In this document: one piece after another, positions 16,401 through 23,366 of the stretch
Layout of the letters: each line of letters begins with the position of its first letter
How positions within the stretch are numbered: position 1 is the first letter of the stretch
Assembly: GCF_002117485.1 (NCBI RefSeq)
Contig: NZ_CP021030.1
Coordinates: forward strand, 2,607,001 to 2,671,000
Direction of reading: 5' to 3'
Length of the DNA: 64,000 nucleotides
DNA from: Rhizobium sp. NXC14
GTDB lineage: Bacteria > Pseudomonadota > Alphaproteobacteria > Rhizobiales > Rhizobiaceae
The notes under the pieces: model-generated
Database searches by the model: none
The model's input: only the letters and a program-made list of their open reading frames with translations
What the model was told of the DNA's origin: nothing
Translations under genes and position numbers: made by a program

Positions 16401-17418
16401 TCATGCCGAGGTCGCGCGCCGACAGACCCTGCGACGAAGCCACCCAGGCCTCCCTCGACGAAGCCGACAGGATTGCCTGCAGCACGACGGCGCCATCCGC
16501 CTCCAGCACCGTCGGTTGCCGGTCCGCGCCCGGTGCGGAGACCGCAAAGCCCGTTGTGTTGATGACGACATCCGGTTTCAACGCCGAAAACACGCTCTCG
16601 AGAACGCCTGTCGAAACGGGATCCTTTAGGCTGTAGGCAAAGACCGGCAGCGGCCGCAGGCCAAGCGCGGCCAGGGCCTCGATCAGCGCCTCGACCGGCC
16701 CGGTCTCGCCGCTCTGGACTAGGGCACGGTAGAAGCTGATGGCGACGATGGGGGACGTGGGTTCGAATTCCACCTCTTCTGTCGAGCTTGGTGTCACACG
16801 CTTGACGGACGACGTTGGCGCGACATGCGAACCGACGACCCGCCGCCACTCCTCGACCCCGATCGCCCCTCGCCCCGGCCACCAGATGCCCGCCTTCATC
16901 AGCGGCACTGCCGGCGCCGGCTTCTCCGCCGCTGACAGCATCGCCGAAGCATAGGCGAGAAAATCCCGCGCATTGGTGTCGCCGCCTTCGATCAGGTAGG
17001 CCCACAGCCCGTTGAGATCGTCGAGGTCAACATTGGAGAAAGGAACCAGCCCGGCATCCGGCTTGGCATCGCCAGGCAATACCGCAATCTTCACGCCATT
17101 GCGGGCAGCAACGGCGTGCAGCGCCTCCAGCGCATAATGGAAATAGCTGGCGCCGCCGAGCGCACGCACGACGATCAACTTGGCGTGCCGGGCCGTTCGC
17201 TCGACATAGGTATCGACCGACATTGGATGCTTGAGGCTCATCAGATTCGCGAGCCTCAGCGAATGCGGCATCCCTTCACACTCGTGATAGGCGGCAGCAA
17301 TCGCGGCGAGTTCGGTGTCGGCAGCCGAAAGAAACAGGATATCGCCGGGCGACTGGCCGAGGTCGATCGCCTCCTCGCCGTCGCTGATCGTTCCCTGCTG
17401 GGCAAGAAGCAGATGCAT
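13438..17418 (-). CDS. cobN: Cobaltochelatase subunit CobN with in-frame repeat insertion
   Basis: A 1326-residue large subunit of the aerobic ATP-dependent cobaltochelatase (CobNST), which inserts cobalt into hydrogenobyrinic acid a,c-diamide. Family stretches include VIHMGKHGNLEWLPGKALAL, QARGYNIDPKDSYHSPDLVP and, near the C-terminus, YQFEGGMAAAAEELTGKRP and NPKWITGVMRHGYKGAAEIA. CobN proteins are usually near 1275 residues. The excess of about 50 lies at roughly residues 761-811, where the DNA is a palindromic repeat (14984-15135) that stays in frame. The inserted peptide is rich in Ser, Glu and Ala and falls between conserved blocks (GDAGL before, FDPLDCDMATLW after). The gene sits between cobW and cobO; cobS and cobT are not in the window. 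Confidence 0.95.
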   Translation of the reverse strand: MHLLLAQQGTISDGEEAIDLGQSPGDILFLSAADTELAAIAAAYHECEGMPHSLRLANLMSLKHPMSVDTYVERTARHAKLIVVRALGGASYFHYALEALHAVAARNGVKIAVLPGDAKPDAGLVPFSNVDLDDLNGLWAYLIEGGDTNARDFLAYASAMLSAAEKPAPAVPLMKAGIWWPGRGAIGVEEWRRVVGSHVAPTSSVKRVTPSSTEEVEFEPTSPIVAISFYRALVQSGETGPVEALIEALAALGLRPLPVFAYSLKDPVSTGVLESVFSALKPDVVINTTGFAVSAPGADRQPTVLEADGAVVLQAILSASSREAWVASSQGLSARDLGMNVALPEVDGRILARAVSFKTAARYDAVVEANIVASMPDAGRVRYTAELAANWARLRGTPANRRRIALVMANYPNRDGRLGNGVGLDTPAGSIEVLRAMAAAGYPVADLPADGDALIQHLMEGPTNSGHDGRLIREALSLSRYKDFLESLPKKIQEEVTARWGEPENDPYFRDGVFALPFARFGGVLIGIQPARGYNIDPKDSYHSPDLVPPHGYIAFYAFLRREYGVDAVIHMGKHGNLEWLPGKALALSETCYPEAILGPLPHLYPFIVNDPGEGTQAKRRTAAVIIDHLTPPLTRAESYGPLKDLEALVDEYYEASGGDPRRIRLLSRQILDLVTDIGLDRDAGIAKGESEGEALKKLDAYLCDLKEMQIRDGLHVFGVSPEGRLLTDLTMALARVPRGLGVGGDASLQRAIAGDAGLSFPLLPSGEKMSVRTDEGASDGRSERLSASEAESAVPSSDTSGHLLPAGEEGSRALQRPFDPLDCDMATLWTGPRPAVLADILDAPWRSNGDTVERIELLAAKLVSGEMACPTLWVQTRAVLDEIKACLKPSILACGPAEIASLLRGLDGRFVPPGPSGAPTRGRPDVLPTGRNFYSVDSRAVPTAAAYELGKKSAELLIRRYVQDHGEWPVSFGLTAWGTSNMRTGGDDIAQALALIGVEPVWDMASRRVTGYEIIPPALLRRPRVDVTLRISGFFRDAFPEQIALFDKAIRAVGALEEDAADNPIAGRMRGETARLAAAGLDENTAAKRAGYRIFGSKPGAYGAGLQALIDEKGWERRADLAEAYLVWGSYAYGAGEEGRAERGLFEERLRSVQAIIQNQDNREHDLLDSDDYYQFEGGMAAAAEELTGKRPAIYHNDHSRPERPVIRALEEEIGRVVRGRVVNPKWITGVMRHGYKGAAEIAATVDYLFAFAATTGAVGAHHFEAVFRAFVADPGVRDFMIEKNPAAFDEMRERLREAIDRGLWTPRSNSARFDLAATQLNEVH
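14984..15135. repeat. RIME-like palindromic repeat inserted in the cobN coding sequence
   Basis: The element is bounded by two palindromes of the form CTTCTCCCC-N-GGGGAGAAG, around 14990-15009 and 15112-15131, and contains GATGAGGGG paired with CCCCTCATC. Positions 15001-15034 match 23301-23334, a non-coding copy, at 33 of 34 bases. The structure resembles the Rhizobium-specific intergenic mosaic elements (RIME1), though the name is from memory and not checked. Here it is translated as part of CobN without breaking the frame. Confidence 0.85.
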
Positions 17419-17421
17419 CGA

Positions 17422-18477
17422 TTATCCCTGAACGAGCGCTTCGATCGCCTTGCGTACCGCGTCCTCGTTCATTTCATGCAAGCCGATGACGACGAGGCGC
17501 GTGCGGCGCGCCTCGTCCGCTGCCCAGGCGCGGTCGAAATACTGGTCGATGCGGCTGCCGACGGCCTGCAGTTGCAGGCGCATGGGCTTGCCCAAGACGT
17601 CGATGAAGCCTTTGAGGCGCAGCACATCATGCTCGGTGATGATGCCCTTCAGCTTCTCGACAAAGCCCGTCGGATCGGAAACAGCGCCGAGTTCGACAAC
17701 GAAGCTTTCGAATTCGTCGTGGTCGTGTGGCGCCCCCTCCTCGTGCTCCAGCTCGTGATGGGACTTGCGGTTGGCGATATCGTCTTCGGTGCCGATGCCG
17801 AGGCCGAGCAGCACGCCTGCCGGCACCTCGCCATTCCTGGCTTCGATCATGACCGGCTTGCGGGCAATGCGGGAGGCGACTTCGCTCTTCACGCGGTCAA
17901 GGCCATCGCCATCGATCAGGTCGGTCTTGTTGAGCACGATGAGATCGGCGCATGTGAGCTGGTCTTCGAACAGCTCCTCGATCGGGCTCTCATGATCGAG
18001 CGAGTCGTCCTCGCTGCGCGCCGCCTCGACTGCATCATGGTCGTCGGCGAAACGGCCGGCGGCAACGGCCGCACTGTCGACGACCGTAATGACGCCGTCG
18101 ACGGTCACCTGGGTGCGAATATCGGGCCAGTTGAAGGCGGCGACCAGCGGCTGCGGCAGGGCGAGGCCGGAGGTTTCGATGACGATATGGTCGGGCCGCT
18201 TTTCGCGCTCCAGGAGCTTCGTCATCGTCGGAATGAAATCGTCGGCGACTGTGCAGCAGATGCAGCCATTGGTGAGTTCGATGATATCGTCCTCGCTGCA
18301 ATTCTCCGCTCCACAGCCCTTCAGGACCTCGCCATCGACGCCGAGATCGCCGAACTCGTTGATGATAAGCGCAATCTTTCTGCCGCCGGCATTGGTGAGC
18401 AGGTTGCGGATCATCGTCGTCTTGCCGGCGCCGAGGAAGCCGGTGATGACGGTTGCGGGAATTTTCTGCTGGTTCAT
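17422..18477 (-). CDS. cobW: CobW GTPase / metallochaperone
   Basis: A 351-residue COG0523 G3E GTPase. Seen are the Walker A motif TGFLGAGKTTMIRNLL near residue 12, the metal-binding CxCC motif in NGCICCTVADD, VIETSGLALPQPL, the guanine-specificity motif LNKTDLI, and a histidine-containing linker (HHELEHEEGAPHDHDEFE). The C-terminal CobW domain has LRLKGFIDVLGKPMRLQLQAVG. CobW is thought to deliver cobalt to CobN; this is family knowledge. It lies between cobP and cobN with gaps of only a few bases. Confidence 0.95.
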   Translation of the reverse strand: MNQQKIPATVITGFLGAGKTTMIRNLLTNAGGRKIALIINEFGDLGVDGEVLKGCGAENCSEDDIIELTNGCICCTVADDFIPTMTKLLEREKRPDHIVIETSGLALPQPLVAAFNWPDIRTQVTVDGVITVVDSAAVAAGRFADDHDAVEAARSEDDSLDHESPIEELFEDQLTCADLIVLNKTDLIDGDGLDRVKSEVASRIARKPVMIEARNGEVPAGVLLGLGIGTEDDIANRKSHHELEHEEGAPHDHDEFESFVVELGAVSDPTGFVEKLKGIITEHDVLRLKGFIDVLGKPMRLQLQAVGSRIDQYFDRAWAADEARRTRLVVIGLHEMNEDAVRKAIEALVQG

Positions 18478-18483
18478 GGAACT

Positions 18484-18993
18484 TCAACCCTTCATTTTCA
18501 GCGGCAGACCGGCCGCAATGAAATAGACCTCGTCGGCCTTCGCCGCGATTGTTTGGTGCAGCCGTCCGGCATGATCGCGAAAATCGCGCGCCATGCGATT
18601 GTCAGGGACGATCCCGAGACCAACCTCGTTGGAAACGAAGACGAGTTGCGCCTTGGCGCCGGGGAGGAAATCGGCGAGCGCGGCAAATTCCACAGCCATC
18701 TCGCGCTCCGCCATCATCAGGTTGGTCACCCAGAGCGTCAGGCAATCGACAAGCACAATGCGTCCCTCGCCATCGATGGCGCCAAGCACGCCGAAAAGAT
18801 CGAGCGGCTCCTCATGCGTCATCCAGGAAGGGCCGCGATCGGTCCTGTGCTGGGCTATACGCGTCTGCATCTCCTCGTCCCAGGCACGGCCGGTGGCGAG
18901 ATAGTGGCGCTCGAGGCCGCTTGCCATAACGAGATTTTCGGCGAAACGGGATTTGCCGGAGCGTGCCCCGCCGAGGATGAGCGTGGTGGTCAT
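18484..18993 (-). CDS. cobP: Adenosylcobinamide kinase / guanylyltransferase CobP
   Basis: A 169-residue CobP/CobU protein that phosphorylates adenosylcobinamide and transfers GMP to it for nucleotide-loop assembly. The P-loop [16 protein letters not shown] is at the N-terminus, followed by [20 protein letters not shown] (the guanylylated histidine region), [13 protein letters not shown] and [14 protein letters not shown]. First recognisable gene of the cobP-cobW-cobN-cobO operon. AGAGGAA lies about ten bases before the ATG, and the stop of a possible leader ORF overlaps the ATG as ATGA. Confidence 0.95.
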   Translation of the reverse strand: MTTTLILGGARSGKSRFAENLVMASGLERHYLATGRAWDEEMQTRIAQHRTDRGPSWMTHEEPLDLFGVLGAIDGEGRIVLVDCLTLWVTNLMMAEREMAVEFAALADFLPGAKAQLVFVSNEVGLGIVPDNRMARDFRDHAGRLHQTIAAKADEVYFIAAGLPLKMKG

Positions 18994-19346
18994 GCCCGAA
19001 TATTCCTCTGAGGAGGCGTGCCGCTGCAGCTTGTTCTAGTTTTAACTTTATGAGCCACGGTAGCCAAAACTTTGCTTGGGAAAGCCGCGCCACCCCATTC
19101 ACTTCCCTCATTCCTGTGCTTGTCACAGGAATCCAGCTTGCCCAAGTCCTTGGGCACGGAAGGCTCATTCGTTGCCTGCGCATAGTTAATCACGGCGCGG
19201 ACGCGCCGTGGCCGGATTCCTGTGACAAGCACAGGAATGAGGGAGGAAAGGAAGGCGCGTAATACGCAGACATAACCTGCAGGCGACGAACCGGCACCTC
19301 TCATACGCACCACCAGAGGCGGCGCTGAATTCGTTCTTTCAGCCAA
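18990..19346 (-). CDS. Possible leader ORF linking the cobalamin riboswitch to cobP
   Basis: An open frame of 118 codons starting with TTG at 19346, five bases after a strong GGAGG (19352-19356), and ending in a 4-base ATGA overlap with cobP. Its middle is encoded by the palindromic repeat at 19104-19243 ([11 protein letters not shown] and later [10 protein letters not shown]), so the peptide itself is unlikely to be a functional enzyme. No domain was recognised. Other start codons in the same frame exist, for example the ATG near 19304. Its value, if translated, would be to couple riboswitch-controlled initiation to cobP. It may also be a chance open frame in a GC-rich leader. Confidence 0.35.
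   Translation of the reverse strand: MAERTNSAPPLVVRMRGAGSSPAGYVCVLRAFLSSLIPVLVTGIRPRRVRAVINYAQATNEPSVPKDLGKLDSCDKHRNEGSEWGGAAFPSKVLATVAHKVKTRTSCSGTPPQRNIRA
19104..19243. repeat. Mosaic palindromic repeat in the cobP leader
   Basis: Arms 19104-19134 and 19213-19243 are perfect inverted copies over 31 bases. Each arm also contains its own hairpin (TTCCTGTGCTTGTCACAGGAA). Between the arms are two more hairpins: GCCCAAGTCCTTGGGC near 19140 and CACGGCGCGGACGCGCCGTG at 19191-19210. Such mosaics of palindromes are typical of dispersed intergenic repeats in rhizobia. In the cobP transcript it would fold into a long stem between riboswitch and coding region. Confidence 0.85.
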
Positions 19347-19351
19347 AACAA

Positions 19352-19406
19352 CCTCCGTGCTGGCAGCGGGTCTCTTGCCCAGGTTTGGGCTGTTCGCCCG
19401 GCACGG
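19352..19406 (-). promoter_or_regulatory. Candidate riboswitch expression platform sequestering a Shine-Dalgarno
   Basis: Just 3' of the B12 box, in transcript orientation, CCGTGC (19406-19401) can pair with GCACGG (19360-19355), and the latter runs directly into GGAGG (19356-19352). Pairing would mask that Shine-Dalgarno. This fits translational control by the cobalamin aptamer, but the ligand-dependent alternative structure was not modelled. Confidence 0.5.
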
Positions 19407-19770
19407 AAGGCAGGTCTCCTGGCTCGCGGTTATCGGCGGCGATCGGGGGCGAACCGGAAGCCCGGTCGCCCCTGATCGTGCCAGCGGATCTGCCTCGCCT
19501 TCCCGGCTGCCTCGGTGAAAAGGTGGACGATTCGTAGAGTTAGAGGCGTCCGACCCCGGTTGATCACCATGCATCTCCAGTGGCTTTTCCGGCATGTCGC
19601 CCATCCCGCCCGCCTGCACTATTACGGTTAGGCCGGAAGAGGTCCGATGCCGGATGGAAGACCCTGACCGCTCTACAGTCGCGGGGTCGGCTGTGATGAA
19701 GGCGCCCGATGTGGGTCCGCCCCGTCACATTCCCTTTTCATCCGGAAGGCGAAATGCCGATCCGGAACCA
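19405..19770 (-). promoter_or_regulatory. Cobalamin riboswitch upstream of cobP-cobW-cobN-cobO
   Basis: Read on the minus strand, the conserved class elements occur in order: GGTTCC (19769-19764), GATGAAAAGGGAA (around 19740-19728), ACAGCCGACCCCGCGACTGT (around 19697-19678), AAGCCACTGG (around 19590), GGGAAGGCGAGG (around 19500) and the B12 box AGCCAGGAGACCTGCC (19424-19409). The aptamer is longer than most (about 365 bases) owing to extended peripheral loops. A further hairpin (AACCATCCG with CGGATGGTT, 19767-19793) lies at its 5' end. It should reduce expression of the operon when adenosylcobalamin is abundant. Confidence 0.93.
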
Positions 19771-20013
19771 TCCGTTATTCCTCGGATGGTTAGGCAAGCC
19801 GGCGGGTGAAGTCAACCGACCTTCGCCACCGCCTTCCCGCTGGACTGCGCGAAAGGCCGGCCAACACCACTGACCCTACCGGAAGTATCGTCTTTTATCA
19901 GCGGCTTACGTCATGAATGTTTGATGTGGCCGTCGGCTTTTCGCCGCAATTGCGTTGCAAGGCGACTGCACCTCCGCCCTTGACCCGGCCTCTCCTCGCC
20001 TAGTTGTCTAGCC

Positions 20014-21803
20014 ATGCTTATGAAAATGGATCGGCGCCGCCTGAGCGCGCTGCGTGTTTTCTTCGATCCGGGGCGACTGCGCGCCCTGACGCGCCGCAGC
20101 GAAGTCGGCCTGTCGCTGGCCGGCGCCATCGTCGGCATCGCCTCGGGCCTTGCCGTGACCGGCATGAGCTATGTCTCCAGCGAGCTGCACCAGATTGTTT
20201 TCGGCATCGCCGACAGTGAAAGGCTGAGCGCGTCGGCAATCCAGGACAAGATGCTGCTGCTCACCGCCCCTCTCATTGGTGGCGCCCTGCTCGGCCTGCT
20301 GCTCCTGGTGCTCGCCAAACGGCGCAAGAAACCCATGGTCGACCCGATCGAGGCAAATGCGCTGCACGGCGGCCGCCTCTCCCTGACCGATAGCATCATC
20401 GTTGCCGTACAGAACCTGATCTCCAACGGCTTCGGCGCCTCCGTCGGCCTGGAAGCCGGCTATACCCAGCTCGCCGCCGGCATCGCTTCCAAATTCGGCC
20501 TGAAGCTGCAGCTGCGCCGCTCGGACCTGCGTATCCTCGTCGGTTGCGGCGCGGCCGGCGCCATCGCCGCCGCCTTCAATGCGCCGCTGACGGGCGCCTT
20601 CTACGCCTTCGAGCTGACATCGGCACCTACACCATCGTATCGTTAACCCCGGTTGTGGTCTCCGCCCTCGTTTCGACCCTCATCGCAAGGTTGCTTGCCG
20701 AGGGCGATTTCACCATCGATATTGGCAGCTTCGGCTCGGTCGTGCCGGCCGATTATGTCCCGGCGCTGCTGCTCGGCGTCTTCTGCGCCGGCGTTGGCAT
20801 TCTCCTCATGCAGGGCGTGGCCTTCATTGAGGAGGTGGCGCGCAAAAGCTCGATCGCTCCGCCCTTTCGCCCGGCGCTCGGCGGCATCATCGTCGGGCTT
20901 CTCGCGATGATCTCGCCGCAGGTCCTTTCGCCCGGCCACGGGGCGCTGCATCTTAACTTGTCCCGCGACGTGGCGATCCCGGCGCTGATCGGTCTCTTTC
21001 TCCTGAAATCGCTGGCTTCGGCAATCTCGATCGGTTCTGGCTTCAGGGGTGGTCTGTTCTTCGCCTCGCTGTTCATGGGCGCCCTGCTGGGCAAGCTCTT
21101 TGCTTATTGCGGCCCCTATTTTGCCGATGCGACATTGACGCCGGTTATTTATGCTGTGGTCGGGATGAGTTCCCTGGCGGTCGCCGTCATTGGCGGGCCG
21201 CTGACGATGACCTTTCTGGCGCTCGAAATCACCGGCGATTTCCCGATCACGGCACTGGTTCTTGCGGCCGTCATCACCTCCTCGCTCGTCGTGCGCTCGA
21301 CCTTCGGCTACTCCTTCGCCACATGGCGCTTCCATCTGCGCGGCGAGAGCATCCGCAGCGCCCACGACGTCGGCTGGATCCGCAATCTCACCGTGAACAA
21401 GCTGATGCGCGCCGACGTGAAGACGGCAAGGGCCGATATCTCGCTGGAAGACTTCAGGAGGGCCTTCCCGATCGGCTCGACCCAGCGCGTCATTCTCGTC
21501 GACGAGAACGATAAATATGCTGGCCTCGTACTAGTCCCGGAGATCTACGCTAACCCGACCGACGTTCAGGACGAGGGCCAGACGCTTGCCGATTTCGTCC
21601 GCTATCGCAATGATTTCCTGCAGCCGCAGATGAATGCCAAACAGGCGGCGGCGATCTTCGACAAGAGCGAAAGCGAAGCGCTCGCCGTCGTCAACAATCT
21701 GATCGAGCGCAAGGTCGTGGGACAGCTCAGCGAAAGCCACACGCTGCGCCGCTACAGCGAAGAACTCGACCGGCGCCGCCGCGAGGTGTCGGGCGAGATC
21801 TGA
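20014..21803 (+). pseudogene. ClC-type chloride channel, frameshifted
   Basis: Two overlapping frames together encode one ClC-family protein of about 595 residues. The first (20014 to about 20616) holds the N-terminal membrane part with SNGFGASVGLEAGYTQLAAG and NAPLTGAFYAFEL. The second (from about 20620) continues with IGTYTIVSLTPVVVSALV, then GSGFRGGLFFASLFMGALLG and a C-terminal cytoplasmic part that may be CBS-like. Related proteins read FYAFELxIGTY without a break, and one base appears to be missing at 20617-20620. It could be a true pseudogene or a sequencing error. If intact, the product would move chloride, probably in exchange for protons, across the inner membrane. Confidence 0.85.
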
Positions 21804-21809
21804 GCGAGC

Positions 21810-23084
21810 CTAAGAAGCGGCGCCGGCAAGCCTGTAAACGTCGGCTCTCTTCGAGACGCCGCGCAGCTCGAAAGCGCCGAGATAGTCGCAGGGCACAGCG
21901 CAGGTCGCTGCGAAGCTTTCCGACAGCAGCAGGGGCTGCTCAAGCGTTCCGCACAGCTTCTCGAGCCGCGACGCCTCGTTGACCGCCCTGCCGATCACGG
22001 TGAAGTCCAGCCGGCCTTGGGCGCCGACATTTCCGTAGAAAACCTCGCCGAGATGCAAGACGACATCAATCCCGATATCGGGGCCGCTATTCAGCGTTCG
22101 CTCGCGATTGAGCTCCTCGTTTGCCCTCAACAGGTTCTGTGCCGAAGCCAATGCGGCCTTGCAGGCCTTTTGCGGATTCTCAGCGTCCGTCGGAAAGATC
22201 GCCAGCACGCTATCGCCCATGAACTTGAGGATCTCGCCGGAATTTTCCTCGACGTGCCGGTCGATCAGCTCGAAGTGCTCGTTGAGAAAGCCGACGATCT
22301 CCCCCGGCTGATACGCCTCGGTCAGCGCCGTGAAGTTGCGGAGGTCGGCAAGCAGGATGGCGGCGTCGATGGAGCCGCCCATTCCCCTGCGGGTTTCACC
22401 GGCAAGGATGCGCGCGCTCGTCCTGGCGCCGGTATAGACGGCGAGGATATCGGTCGCGGTCTTGGATACCGCGACACGGTAAGCGGCAAGCCCCAGCGCT
22501 GGGAACAGTTCATCGATGATCGCCAGCTGATCATCTGAAAATCCGCCCCGAGCGTCACTCGTCAGAGAGAAACCGAGCCCGCGCAGCGCGACTTCCTTCG
22601 GGAACTCGAAAAGAGTGACCACATGGTCCGTGCCGCCGGCAAGCGCAAATTGGTGGAGCTCGCCGTAGTGGAGACCCTCGCCTTTCGCCAGGTTCCACCG
22701 CCCCGTCTTCTCACCGCGGTTCAGAAGAAAGAATATCGGCGTCTTCTCGAAGTTGCGCTCGGTCTCGCTGCCGTGCTCCGCATTCTCGAGAACGGTCTCA
22801 CCGCCCCGCATGAAATTGGCGGCGATGCCGCGATACATAGGATGTAGGGACGGCATGCGGATGCTTGCCCGCCAGATCGGAAACCCGTCCGCGATCAACC
22901 GTTCACACAGGCCGGCGACGAGATCGCCGATATGCTCGCTGGTGATTCCCTGCTCTATAATCCACTGAATATGATCTTTAATTTTGAAAACCTCCGCATG
23001 AGGTGGGGAACTTGGAATGGCGTCACCATCGAGGTCGGCGCCGGGAACAACAGGACAGGCGCCGAAAGGCCTAGCCGCACACAC
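21810..23084 (-). CDS. Class III adenylate/guanylate cyclase
   Basis: A protein of up to 424 residues. The C-terminal half is a class III cyclase domain: AAILLADLRNFTALTEAY with the metal-binding Asp, GEILKFMGDSVLAIFP, DVVLHLGEVFYGNVGA and FTVIGRAVNEASRLEKL. The N-terminal half (about residues 35-200) is a soluble region with no recognised sensor motif, though similar rhizobial cyclases share it. The start is uncertain: homology-like sequence begins near VFKIKDHIQWIIEQ, just after a GGAGG at about 22995, with no standard start codon at ideal spacing, so the far upstream ATG is listed. It faces the ClC gene tail to tail with a 6-base gap. Confidence 0.85.
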   Translation of the reverse strand: MCAARPFGACPVVPGADLDGDAIPSSPPHAEVFKIKDHIQWIIEQGITSEHIGDLVAGLCERLIADGFPIWRASIRMPSLHPMYRGIAANFMRGGETVLENAEHGSETERNFEKTPIFFLLNRGEKTGRWNLAKGEGLHYGELHQFALAGGTDHVVTLFEFPKEVALRGLGFSLTSDARGGFSDDQLAIIDELFPALGLAAYRVAVSKTATDILAVYTGARTSARILAGETRRGMGGSIDAAILLADLRNFTALTEAYQPGEIVGFLNEHFELIDRHVEENSGEILKFMGDSVLAIFPTDAENPQKACKAALASAQNLLRANEELNRERTLNSGPDIGIDVVLHLGEVFYGNVGAQGRLDFTVIGRAVNEASRLEKLCGTLEQPLLLSESFAATCAVPCDYLGAFELRGVSKRADVYRLAGAAS

Positions 23085-23194
23085 GACTTTTTAGCCTGCT
23101 TCGCATTGCGATACTACTCCCGCGAGAATGATGTGATAGAGAATTGGATACACAGTATAGGTATGTGCCTGTGGCCCCCGTATCTGCCGCCGGC

Positions 23195-23335
23195 ATCTTC
23201 TCCCCGCCGGGGAGAAGGGAATCGCGGCTATGTCCTGCCCTCTTGAAGCGTTTGCGATAGAAACGAAGGACGGCAACTTGCTCCCCCTCTTCTCCCCATC
23301 GGGGAGAAGGTGGCCCGAAGGGTCGGATGAGGGGG
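23195..23335. repeat. RIME-like palindromic repeat between cyclase and cobQ
   Basis: This lies in the 282-base gap between the cyclase start and the cobQ stop. It has two palindromes, CTTCTCCCCGCCGGGGAGAAG near 23198-23218 and CTTCTCCCCATCGGGGAGAAG near 23289-23309, and ends with a block (23301-23334) that matches the copy inside cobN at 33 of 34 bases. It could form a terminator-like hairpin for cobQ. No gene was seen in the gap. Confidence 0.85.
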
Positions 23336-23366
23336 CTGCACGGCACGCCCTTCACTGCCCTTGCGC

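Noticed and set aside
17116..19011. A 631-codon open frame on the plus strand opposite cobW and cobP
   Set aside because: It is a mirror of strong cob genes on the minus strand; the peptide lacks recognisable motifs and reflects high GC codon use.
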